From NCBI GenBank assembly GCA_021778875.1, contig JAJYBT010000166.1:1-6283 (forward strand): a stretch of 6,283 nt of DNA, written 5' to 3'. The stretch is from Acidobacteriota bacterium (lineage in GTDB: Bacteria > Acidobacteriota > Terriglobia > Terriglobales > Acidobacteriaceae). The notes under the pieces are model-generated. The model did not search any database and had not been told where the DNA came from. It saw only the letters and a program-made list of their open reading frames with translations. Shown one piece after another: positions 1 to 5,713 of the stretch (the first letter of the stretch is position 1; each line of letters starts with the position of its first letter). The position numbers and the translations under genes are program-made.

Positions 1-811
1 TCGCTTCAGCCGCGTCTGAAGCGACTTGGATGGACCCCATTCCATGAACATAGAGCGTGGCCGCGCATGCCACCACGATGAACCACGCCACGAGATCGGT
101 AAAGAAGCTGCCGACGACGACGTCGAGCCGCGAGGCCGCGTAGTCCTTTACGCGAATGCCCTTCTCCACAATCGACGATTGCAGATAGAACTGCATCCAC
201 GGGGCAATGGTTGTGCCCACAACGCCGATGGCCATGTACATGTACGCCTTGTCGCGCCAGACGGATTTGTGCGGCAGCCTGATCGTGGCCAGCAACGCAT
301 CGTGCCAGCTTGGCTGCGAGAGCACGCCGGCAAAGATGTAGGCGATATAAACAACCGAAGCGATAAGAAAGATTTTCTCAGTGCTTTTGTAATTGCCGCG
401 CACCACCATAAACCATACAAGCGCGGCGCAAAGCGGCACGGAGATGAACTTGGTGAGATGAAACAGGCGCAGCGAGCCGGCGATGCCGATGAACTCCGTG
501 ACCACGTTGGTGTAGTTGACCACGACCAGCATCACCATCAGCACAAAGGTGAGACGCAGTCCGAATTCCTCGCGGATCAGATCGCTCAATCCCTTGCCCG
601 TGACCACGCCCATGCGGGCGCACATCTCCTGCACCACAATCAGCGCAAGAGTGATGGGAATCATCATCCACAGCAGCGTGTAGCCGTACTGCGCGCCTGC
701 CTGGGAGTAGGTAAGAATGCCGCCGGAGTCGTTGTCCACGTTGGCGGTGATGAATCCCGGGCCGAGGACGGCCATGAACAGAAGGATCCGGATTCGCCAA
801 CGCTTCCACAT
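1..811 (-). CDS. Nramp-family divalent metal transporter, Mg2+-type variant (partial, C-terminus off the left edge)
   Basis: Inner-membrane transporter of the Nramp (LeuT-fold) family. Translating the minus strand from ATG at 811 gives 270 residues with no stop before the left edge, so the C-terminal part is missing. About seven hydrophobic segments are visible (roughly residues 12-35, 45-68, 88-112, 119-137, 147-165, 190-212, 232-258). TM1 carries GPGF at 17-20, and DSGG at 28-31 sits where classical Nramps have DPGN. TM6 has TIAPWMQFYLQSS (201-213), where classical Nramps have MPHN, so the metal-coordinating methionine is replaced by alanine. In the family these changes mark Nramp-related Mg2+ transporters rather than Mn2+/Fe2+ MntH; a Mg2+ substrate is therefore inferred. 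The start is fixed by an in-frame TAG 15 bases upstream, with AGGAA as a modest ribosome binding site. It is divergent from the hydrolase gene at 993. Confidence 0.9.
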   Translation of the reverse strand, partial: MWKRWRIRILLFMAVLGPGFITANVDNDSGGILTYSQAGAQYGYTLLWMMIPITLALIVVQEMCARMGVVTGKGLSDLIREEFGLRLTFVLMVMLVVVNYTNVVTEFIGIAGSLRLFHLTKFISVPLCAALVWFMVVRGNYKSTEKIFLIASVVYIAYIFAGVLSQPSWHDALLATIRLPHKSVWRDKAYMYMAIGVVGTTIAPWMQFYLQSSIVEKGIRVKDYAASRLDVVVGSFFTDLVAWFIVVACAATLYVHGMGSIQVASDAAEA

Positions 812-926
812 GCACGAGGGTTCCTAAGGGGGATTCATTCGGGCTTTCTTCCTGACCATAACAGGAGAGGCCAAGATGCGCGAAACCCGGCCTGACTAAC
901 CGGCGGTAGCCCGGTCCAGCTCCAAC

Positions 927-956
927 TTGACAGGCCCCGGCGCGCGCAGCTACAAC
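927..956 (+). promoter_or_regulatory. Sigma70-type promoter for the GH172 gene
   Basis: A perfect -35 hexamer TTGACA (927-932) is followed after 18 bases by TACAAC (951-956), 4 of 6 matches to TATAAT. Transcription would start near 963, leaving a leader of about 30 bases before the ATG at 993. The TTG at 927 also opens an in-frame extension of the gene, but its use as a -35 box and the strong ribosome binding site at 981-986 argue against it as a start codon. The spacer is very GC-rich. Prediction only. Confidence 0.5.
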
Positions 957-992
957 TCGCTTTCGACCTCTACCTGCCTGAAGGAGTCACTC

Positions 993-2204
993 ATGAAATC
1001 TGCTGACCACACTTCACCTTCGCGGCGCAAGGTGCTGGGTGCCGTGGCCTCGGTCGCGGCGGTTTCCGCCTCGGCCATGCTGGGCATGGGCGCCGCGCAT
1101 GCCGCGGCCGAGCCGCCCATGCCACCGGCCCCTGCAGGACCGGAAGAACTCCTGGCGCTTGCCCGCCTGCGCGAATACAAGACGCGGCGCTCCTCAAGCT
1201 GGGACCGCACGGGCGGCAATAACGATGCGGTGCCCGTGGAGCCGGGCAAGGCGGCAACACTGCTTGACGCGACTGGCGCAGGCGTAGTGACGCATCTCTG
1301 GTTCACCATCAACTCACCCGACCCCATGCACCTGAAGAACCTTGTGCTGCGCGCCTGGTGGGACGGCGAATCAACGCCCTCAGTCGAGGTTCCCATCGGT
1401 GACTTCTTCGGCCTGGGGCTGGGCGAGTATTTCGTGTATCAGTCTGAACTGCTGGCCGTGGCGCCCATCAAGGCGCTTAATGCCTATTTTCAGATGCCGT
1501 TTGCCAGCTCGGCGCGCATGACACTCACCAATGAGGGTTCGATCCGGACGAACAACCTGTATTTCGCCATCGATTACGTCACCCTCTCTGCGCTGCCGGA
1601 CAACGTGGGCCGTTTTCACGCGCAATATCGCCAGGCCGCACCGTGCAAGAGCTGGACCAGCAACTGGGCCAACGAGTATGTTCCGGCCATCAACGACAAG
1701 AAGAACCTGAGCGGCGAGGGCAATTATGTCTTCCTTGAAGCTGCGGGCAAAGGCCATTTTGTAGGGGTAACGCATGCCGTTCTGCAGAACCAGGAGGGCT
1801 GGTTCGGCGAGGGCGACGACATGATTTTTATCGATGGAGACGCGACGCCAACCATCAACGGCACCGGCACCGAGGACTACTACAATGGCGCGTGGGACTT
1901 TGGCGGAGAGCCCTTTGCCTACCCGCACAATGGCGCGCCACACATCGTGAACCCGGAGCGGATCGGCGGCCGGTATTGCCTTTACCGCTGGCACACGGAG
2001 AGCCCCATCACCTTTGACAAGTCGATTCGCGTGTCCATGGAACACGGCCACGCCAATCACCGCTCAGACGATTTCTACTCGACCGCGTACTGGTATCAGA
2101 CGGAGCCGCACGCGGCCTTCCCAGCCCTGCCCGCGCCCGCCGAGCGCGTTCCGCGGATCTTCACCGCAGGCGAAGCAGGCGCCGCGCCAGCGCCAGAGTC
2201 CTGA
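993..2204 (+). CDS. Tat-exported DUF2961 protein, glycoside hydrolase family GH172
   Basis: 403-residue protein of the DUF2961 family, now GH172, whose characterised members act on alpha-D-fructofuranosides (difructose dianhydride I) and D-arabinofuranosides. A twin-arginine signal peptide is clear: SRRKVL at 10-15, a hydrophobic stretch to about 35, and an AHA cleavage site near 37, so the enzyme should be folded before export to the periplasm or outside. The core begins near residue 50. The two catalytic glutamates of the family are recognisable: E273 in GEGDDM and E294 in GTGTEDYYN, 21 residues apart as in the Bifidobacterium enzyme (E270 and E291 there, from memory). The C-terminal half has the family's aromatic-rich strands (SMEHGHAN, YSTAYWYQ), followed by a short Ala/Pro tail. 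Start chosen at ATG 993: AAGGAG at 981-986 lies six bases upstream. No sugar transporter or other hydrolase is adjacent, so the natural substrate cannot be told; a plant or microbial furanoside is a guess. Confidence 0.9.
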   Translation: MKSADHTSPSRRKVLGAVASVAAVSASAMLGMGAAHAAAEPPMPPAPAGPEELLALARLREYKTRRSSSWDRTGGNNDAVPVEPGKAATLLDATGAGVVTHLWFTINSPDPMHLKNLVLRAWWDGESTPSVEVPIGDFFGLGLGEYFVYQSELLAVAPIKALNAYFQMPFASSARMTLTNEGSIRTNNLYFAIDYVTLSALPDNVGRFHAQYRQAAPCKSWTSNWANEYVPAINDKKNLSGEGNYVFLEAAGKGHFVGVTHAVLQNQEGWFGEGDDMIFIDGDATPTINGTGTEDYYNGAWDFGGEPFAYPHNGAPHIVNPERIGGRYCLYRWHTESPITFDKSIRVSMEHGHANHRSDDFYSTAYWYQTEPHAAFPALPAPAERVPRIFTAGEAGAAPAPES

Positions 2205-2284
2205 CGCACTTTTATCAATTCCGATCAAAGAACTTGCGCGCCATTCTTGGCTGGTATGCAGACCGGCGAAGATTCTTGGGAAAA

Positions 2285-2346
2285 ATACTGAAGTATCCGC
2301 TTGACAATTCGCAATCCTGGATCGATACTGAACTTGTCACTTCACT
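2285..2346 (+). promoter_or_regulatory. Candidate ArsR-type operator elements around the SRPBCC-arsR promoter
   Basis: Three related elements flank the promoter at 2301-2329. A perfect inverted repeat ATACT-GA-AGTAT lies just upstream of the -35 box (2285-2296). The same octamer ATACTGAA recurs 40 bases later (2325-2332), overlapping the -10 box. That second copy also forms an imperfect inverted repeat, ACTGAA-N8-TTCACT (2327-2346), across the probable transcription start. ArsR/SmtB operators commonly are imperfect inverted repeats with TGAA/TTCA halves near the promoter, and an ArsR-type gene is the second gene of this operon, so autoregulation is a reasonable inference. Confidence 0.35.
2301..2329 (+). 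promoter_or_regulatory. Sigma70-type promoter for the SRPBCC-arsR operon
   Basis: A perfect TTGACA (2301-2306), a 17-base spacer and GATACT (2324-2329, 4 of 6 matches to TATAAT) give an expected start near 2336, about 44 bases before the SRPBCC start codon. The gap from the hydrolase stop (2204) to here shows no terminator-like hairpin, so some read-through from the upstream gene is possible. Confidence 0.55.
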
Positions 2347-2379
2347 ATTAACAGGAATTCAGGTTCAAGAGGAGGCGTC

Positions 2380-2850
2380 ATGGCAGGTTCAACCGTTGTA
2401 CACAGCACATTTGTCGTGGAGCGTAGCTATCCCCAGCCGCCCGAGCGCGTATGGGCGGCCTTTGCCCAGCCCGCACGCAAGCGCCACTGGTATGCAGAGG
2501 GCGACCACGAGATCCAGGAATTTGAAATGGAGTTCAAGGAGGGCGGCAGCGAACGGCTGCGGTACCGGTTCAAGGCGGGCCATCCGCTGGCCGGCATGGA
2601 GATTGCGAACGGCACAAATTATGAAGTGATCGTGCCGGATCAGCGCATTGTGACGTCGTCCACGATGTCGCTGGACGGCAAGCCTATCTCGGTCTCGCTG
2701 GTCACGTTTGAGTTTGTGCCTTCGGACAAGGGGACCGACCTGATTTGCACGCATCAGGGTGTTTTCTTTGAGGGCTCAGGCGGCCCTGAGATGCGCGAGG
2801 CCGGCTGGCGCAGCCTGTTCGAGCGGCTGGCGAAGGAGCTGGCGGAGTAG
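2380..2850 (+). CDS. SRPBCC / AHSA1-like domain protein
   Basis: 156-residue cytosolic protein made of a single START-like SRPBCC domain of the AHSA1 (Hsp90 ATPase activator homologue) type. Visible family marks are the beta1 strand and first helix (FVVERSYPQPPERVWAAFAQP, residues 11-31), the HWYAEG turn, the EFKEGG hairpin (51-56), and the long C-terminal helix with GWRSLFERLAKELAE (142-156) that closes the hydrophobic cavity. There is no signal peptide or membrane segment. These domains bind hydrophobic ligands or act as small enzymes; the bacterial members have no agreed reaction, so none is assigned. The start has a strong ribosome binding site (AAGAGGAGG, 2367-2375). The ArsR-type gene begins 24 bases after the stop, and such SRPBCC/ArsR pairs are common in bacteria, suggesting the repressor controls this gene and itself. 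Confidence 0.88.
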   Translation: MAGSTVVHSTFVVERSYPQPPERVWAAFAQPARKRHWYAEGDHEIQEFEMEFKEGGSERLRYRFKAGHPLAGMEIANGTNYEVIVPDQRIVTSSTMSLDGKPISVSLVTFEFVPSDKGTDLICTHQGVFFEGSGGPEMREAGWRSLFERLAKELAE

Positions 2851-2874
2851 CGTGGAAAGGCGGTGAAAGGAACC

Positions 2875-3210
2875 ATGCCGGATTCTCACATCGATATTGA
2901 CCGCCTGTTTCATGCCTTGGGCGACCGCACGCGCAGGGCGATTCTGGACAGGCTCAGCGACGGTCCCATGTCTGTATCGCGGCTGGCGAAACCATTGGGC
3001 ATCACGCTCACAGCCGTGGCGCAGCACCTGCAGATACTCGAAGCGTGCCGGCTGGTGCACACAGAAAAGCTGGGACGCGTGCGCACCTGCCGCATTGAGC
3101 CAGCGGGCTTCTCGGCGCTGGAGCAATGGATTCGCGATCATCGCACAGCGTGGGAGCGCAGGCTGGACCGGTTGGGCGAGTTACTGGCCGAAGAGGACGA
3201 CAAAGGTTAA
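2875..3210 (+). CDS. ArsR-family winged-helix transcriptional regulator
   Basis: 111-residue DNA-binding protein. Residues 10-27 (RLFHALGDRTRRAILDRL) are the typical ArsR dimerisation and entry helices, MSVSRLAKPLG (32-42) and ITLTAVAQHLQILEACRLV (43-61) form the helix-turn-helix, and the wing follows at 62-75. The C-terminal helix, including AWERRLDRLGELL (92-104), is that of the subgroup usually paired with SRPBCC genes. The ELCxCD metal motif of ArsR/SmtB sensors is absent; the only cysteines are C58 and C72. The effector is therefore unknown, and a small organic ligand or thiol chemistry is possible. Start chosen at ATG 2875, with GAAAGG four bases upstream; a GTG at 2863 would add four residues but has its purine-rich site only two bases away. 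Second gene of the operon with the SRPBCC protein. Confidence 0.87.
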   Translation: MPDSHIDIDRLFHALGDRTRRAILDRLSDGPMSVSRLAKPLGITLTAVAQHLQILEACRLVHTEKLGRVRTCRIEPAGFSALEQWIRDHRTAWERRLDRLGELLAEEDDKG

Positions 3211-3259
3211 GCGGCGGAAGGCGCATCCCGGGCGCGTAATCCGGTTGGCTGCACACGAT

Positions 3260-3291
3260 GAAGAAGGGGCAGACGAATCCGCCCCTTCTTC
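3260..3291. terminator. Bidirectional intergenic hairpin between convergent genes
   Basis: A perfect 11-base-pair inverted repeat (GAAGAAGGGGC at 3260-3270 with GCCCCTTCTTC at 3281-3291) with a 10-base loop sits between the ArsR stop at 3210 and the stop of the opposing gene at 3352. Its position and strength fit a terminator serving both strands. Neither side has a long T run after the stem, so it is not a textbook intrinsic terminator; some termination or 3'-end protection role is inferred. Confidence 0.6.
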
Positions 3292-3351
3292 CATGCGTCG
3301 CGCAGCAAGTCTGGCAATCAGCCGCGCAGGCGCTTATTCAGTCCTTGGCGT

Positions 3352-3981
3352 TCATTCATACTTCAAGCCGAGGTCATCGCCCATCAGGCGGTATTCCTTC
3401 TGATAGGCGTTCATCTCGCGCTCAGCGGCTCGCGCCCTTTCGGCTACGCTCTTTCTGTTGGGCTCGGCCTTCGACAGCTCCTGATTCATTTCCTGCAGGC
3501 TATTCTGGATGCGCTCGTGCATCTGCTGCATGTTCTGATGGCGCTCCTGAATGGCGGCCTGCTGTTCCTGATTCAGGCCCTGATGCAGGCGCTCGCGCTC
3601 CTGCTCCATGGTGCGAAGATGTTCCTGCAACTGGGTTTGCTGGCGGCGCGCCTCGTCGGCATTAAAGGTCTTGCCGCTCGCCGAACGCGTCATGGTGCGC
3701 GCCTGCGTCCGCGTCTGCTGCATGGACTGATCGCAGGTGCGGTACTGGTCGCGCTGCTGCGTAGTGGCCTGGGTGTGGAGCCGCTGGCGCTGCTGCTGGC
3801 GCGCCTGATCGCGCGTCTGGCTCATCGTGCCCTGGCCCGTTCTTTGGCCCGCGCCGCCAGTTGGACGCTGGCCCTGCCGCGGCTGGCCGCCTCCGCCTCC
3901 GCCGCCGCCCTGCTGCGACAGGAGTGCGATGGGGGTGAGTGCAACCATCAAAATCACCGGTGCCGAGAAATTCCATTTCAT
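3352..3981 (-). CDS. Exported glutamine-rich coiled-coil protein with an LTxxQ-like motif (hypothetical)
   Basis: 209-residue protein that I do not recognise as a named gene. Residues 1-22 form a signal peptide (K2, then hydrophobic 7-21, likely cleaved near LLSQQ) without a lipobox cysteine, so periplasmic or secreted. The mature part starts with eight consecutive glycines (25-32), a Gly/Gln/Arg/Pro linker to about 55, then a long charged alpha-helical region. About 38 of 209 residues are Gln, and hydrophobic residues are sparse. LNQEQQAAIQ (136-145) resembles the LTxxQ motif of Spy/CpxP-type periplasmic chaperones and metal-stress sensors, and several Met/His residues follow (HQNMQQMHE, 148-156). 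A single cysteine, C83, could allow disulfide-linked dimers. The ribosome binding site is strong (GAGGAGGGAA, ending six bases before ATG 3981). It is monocistronic: 140 bases separate it from the upstream gene and it converges on the arsR operon. A Spy-like role is only an analogy. Confidence 0.75.
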   Translation of the reverse strand: MKWNFSAPVILMVALTPIALLSQQGGGGGGGGQPRQGQRPTGGAGQRTGQGTMSQTRDQARQQQRQRLHTQATTQQRDQYRTCDQSMQQTRTQARTMTRSASGKTFNADEARRQQTQLQEHLRTMEQERERLHQGLNQEQQAAIQERHQNMQQMHERIQNSLQEMNQELSKAEPNRKSVAERARAAEREMNAYQKEYRLMGDDLGLKYE

Positions 3982-4066
3982 GGCAGTTCCCTCCTCTGGG
4001 AGACCGGAATGACCGGCCAGTTCCCATTTCTCCGGAGAGTTAGACTGCGTTGCGATGGGAATAGAT

Positions 4067-4082
4067 CGTGACGGACGTCACG
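4067..4082. promoter_or_regulatory. GTGA-N6-TCAC palindrome, candidate CRP/FNR-family site
   Basis: CGTGACG-GA-CGTCACG is a perfect 7-2-7 palindrome. Its core, GTGA-N6-TCAC, matches the half-sites bound by CRP-like regulators (8 of 10 positions of TGTGA-N6-TCACA). It lies about 86 bases upstream of the glutamine-rich gene, which reads leftwards. A weak -10 candidate TCTAAC (4044-4039, minus strand) would put the palindrome centre at about -41.5, the position of a class II activator site. The same bases could also form a 6-bp RNA hairpin with a 4-base loop downstream of the monooxygenase, so a terminator role is the alternative, though no U tract follows. Confidence 0.4.
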
Positions 4083-4121
4083 GGCATCGAGCCTTTATCC
4101 AGGTGAAGGCGCTCTCCAAGG

Positions 4122-5594
4122 TCAGGCTGTTGCCGCAAGGACCGGCTCGGCGGCTTCAGCCGGCTCGGCGGCCACCTTGCTCAGGAGCGATTGGACAACC
4201 TGCACTGCGCTATAGCTTTCGCGCCCCGGGGCCAGAAACTGGGCAATCGTGTTCAGGTCGTCGCCCACTGTCACCAGCGGCGGCTCCACCTGGCCATCCT
4301 TGCGCTTCTGCGCGTGGCCGATATTGGCCAACAGCGCATTGCACAGGCACTTGCGCCCCACGGTATCCTCAATCTTGCCGCCTTTTGCAACGTAGGTGGC
4401 CACCGGCTCTGCGGCGCAACGGTAACCGATTTTGCCATCCGGCTGCGCGTAGGGGTCCCGCAGGTAGCCGAGATCGCAGACGCGCTTCCGCTCCTGATAG
4501 ATGTTCAGCGCGGACGAGGTACCCTCCAACTGCGCAACCTTGAACGGGAAGCCGGTCGGCGAAGCCAGCGGGTCGGTGTAGACATCGCCCGTCCCTTGCA
4601 GCGCTTGAGCAAGCAGCCTCTTCTTCAGGTCGGGGCGCATGCCGGATTCCTCGCTGAATGCGAAGGCCGTGCCCACCTGCACACCCGCGGCGCCCAGCAT
4701 AAGCGCCTCGCGCAGCTTGTCGGCATTGCCGTAGCCGCCTGCGAGCCAGAAAGGTGCACCCAGTTCCCGGAGCGCCGGAATGTCCACCTTGTCCCGCTCG
4801 CCGTATACCGGTTCGCCGTCGGCATTAAGCTGAATCTTGCCGCGCGGCGGCGCGTTGTGTCCGCCGGCGGTGGGGCTTTCAATCACCAGCCCGTCCACCC
4901 GCCCGCTCGCCCTGCGCAGCATGGTCGCGGCCAGGGTGTTGGAGGAGACGATGGCCAGAAATCTGGGCCGGTAAAGCTCCGGCAACGGACCCTCGAAGTA
5001 GTCCGCCGGGTCAAAGTGCATGTAGGTATCCTGGTCCGGAGTGGCGCCCGTTACCGCCAGCTTGTACTCGGCTGGCCGCCCGGCAGCATACATATCCAGC
5101 ACGCCGGGGATGTGCAACGGAATTCCGGCACCCATGAGGACATAGCCCACACCCGCCAGCATTGCCCCGTAAATGGAGGCCAGATGGGGCAGTTGCACCT
5201 TCTCAAGAAAGTTGACTCCCACCGGATTCCTGTGGCCTTCGCGCGCCAGAAAGACCTCTACAAAATTGCTGACGATGCAGAGCTCAACCACCTTGCGCGG
5301 CTCAACGCGCTGGTGCATGGGAGTGGTGGGATAGGGCGTCTCGCTGCCTTTGCCACCCTGCACGAAATATTCCTGCCAGATGCGGCGGGCCATCTCGGGA
5401 AATGGAAATGCATCGAGGCCCCTGCGCATGTGCCCGCCAAGATCGCCATCGGCAAGCCGGCGCACAAACAACTGATCGAGTGCCGTGCCAGACACCACGC
5501 CGAGCTGGCCGAGTCGTGAAACCGTTTGCGCCAGGCGCCAGTTGGAGACACCGACACCCATGCCGCCCTGAATAATCTTTGGAAACGGGACCAT
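4122..5594 (-). CDS. Nitronate monooxygenase / 2-nitropropane dioxygenase-like flavoenzyme with a C-terminal cysteine module
   Basis: 490-residue FMN-binding TIM-barrel protein of the COG2070 group (nitronate monooxygenase, PfaD-like and FabK-like enoyl reductases). Family marks: IIQGGMGVGVS at 7-17 (FMN loop), AGGHNAPPRG at 243-252 with H246 in the position of the catalytic histidine, LAGGYGN at 284-290, and AAGVQVGTAFAFSEES at 302-317 (FMN phosphate site). It is longer than typical class I nitronate monooxygenases (about 320-380 residues). The extra C-terminal part carries C373, C393, C416 and C418 (C-x19-C-x22-C-x-C), possibly a metal or Fe-S site. The last 17 residues or so are an Ala/Glu/Pro tail. 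The reaction cannot be settled: oxidation of alkyl nitronates, or enoyl reduction as in PfaD; no polyketide or fatty acid synthase gene is visible here. ATG 5594 is fixed by an in-frame TGA 12 bases upstream, but no good ribosome binding site precedes it. Confidence 0.85.
   Translation of the reverse strand: MVPFPKIIQGGMGVGVSNWRLAQTVSRLGQLGVVSGTALDQLFVRRLADGDLGGHMRRGLDAFPFPEMARRIWQEYFVQGGKGSETPYPTTPMHQRVEPRKVVELCIVSNFVEVFLAREGHRNPVGVNFLEKVQLPHLASIYGAMLAGVGYVLMGAGIPLHIPGVLDMYAAGRPAEYKLAVTGATPDQDTYMHFDPADYFEGPLPELYRPRFLAIVSSNTLAATMLRRASGRVDGLVIESPTAGGHNAPPRGKIQLNADGEPVYGERDKVDIPALRELGAPFWLAGGYGNADKLREALMLGAAGVQVGTAFAFSEESGMRPDLKKRLLAQALQGTGDVYTDPLASPTGFPFKVAQLEGTSSALNIYQERKRVCDLGYLRDPYAQPDGKIGYRCAAEPVATYVAKGGKIEDTVGRKCLCNALLANIGHAQKRKDGQVEPPLVTVGDDLNTIAQFLAPGRESYSAVQVVQSLLSKVAAEPAEAAEPVLAATA
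4142..4172. repeat. 13-base direct repeat in the 3' end of the monooxygenase gene
   Basis: CCGGCTCGGCGGC occurs at 4142-4154 and again at 4160-4172, an 18-base period that keeps the reading frame. On the minus strand it encodes the repeated Ala-Glu-Pro tail (AAEPAEAAEP). This is probably a small in-frame duplication in a disordered C-terminus. Confidence 0.7.
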
Positions 5595-5639
5595 CTTGTA
5601 ATTGTTTCACAGATTCCGATGCAAGGCTGTTGTTTTTAT

Positions 5640-5696
5640 TTAGGTACTGGTAACGACCCTTGGGCCCCGGAGCGGATTTCCCATTTTGGAAGACAC
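5640..5696 (-). CDS. Possible 18-residue small ORF behind a perfect Shine-Dalgarno
   Basis: Just after the MgtE_N-CBS stop, the minus strand carries AGGAGGT (5711-5705), the strongest Shine-Dalgarno match in the window. No known gene follows it. Eight bases later a GTG at 5696 opens an 18-codon frame ending in TAA at 5640; an ATG four codons in would give 14 residues. The peptide would be basic and polar (MSSKMGNPLRGPRVVTST). It ends 45 bases before the monooxygenase start, which itself lacks a good ribosome binding site. It could be a leader peptide, a short co-translated peptide, or coincidence; I cannot show that it is translated. Confidence 0.2.
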   Translation of the reverse strand: MSSKMGNPLRGPRVVTST

Positions 5697-5713
5697 CGGA
5701 CAGCACCTCCTGC

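Noticed and set aside
1..24. Perfect 9-base inverted repeat (TCGCTTCAG / CTGAAGCGA) at the left edge
   Set aside because: It lies inside the Nramp coding sequence and encodes ordinary residues (SDAAEA) in a loop after a membrane segment. No partner feature is visible, so it is probably chance.
26..895. Plus-strand open frame of 289 codons, rich in His and Asp
   Set aside because: It is antisense to the Nramp gene. The minus frame gives a coherent membrane protein with family motifs, while this one has biased, unstructured composition and no ribosome binding site.
863..899. AGGAG followed by a 7-codon plus-strand frame (MRETRPD)
   Set aside because: It is very short and upstream of the promoter predicted for the next gene, so it would not be a leader of that transcript; chance is likely.
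927..992. N-terminal extension of the GH172 gene from TTG 927
   Set aside because: The TTG is part of a TTGACA -35 box, and the ATG at 993 has AAGGAG at ideal spacing directly before a proper Tat signal peptide.
1380..2060. Minus-strand frame of 226 codons inside the GH172 gene
   Set aside because: It is antisense to a recognised family with conserved catalytic residues; no ribosome binding site or family resemblance.
2242..2279. Direct repeat ATTCTTGG after the hydrolase gene
   Set aside because: Eight bases only, no flanking duplication or mobile-element structure.
3517..4071. Leu/Ala-rich plus-strand frame that looks like a membrane protein
   Set aside because: It is the complement of the Gln-rich gene: CAG codons read as CTG (Leu) on the opposite strand. 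The minus gene has a signal peptide and a strong ribosome binding site.
4191..5519. Plus-strand open frame of 442 codons
   Set aside because: It is antisense to the monooxygenase gene, whose motifs are unmistakable. Its openness is a by-product of the GC-rich codon pattern.
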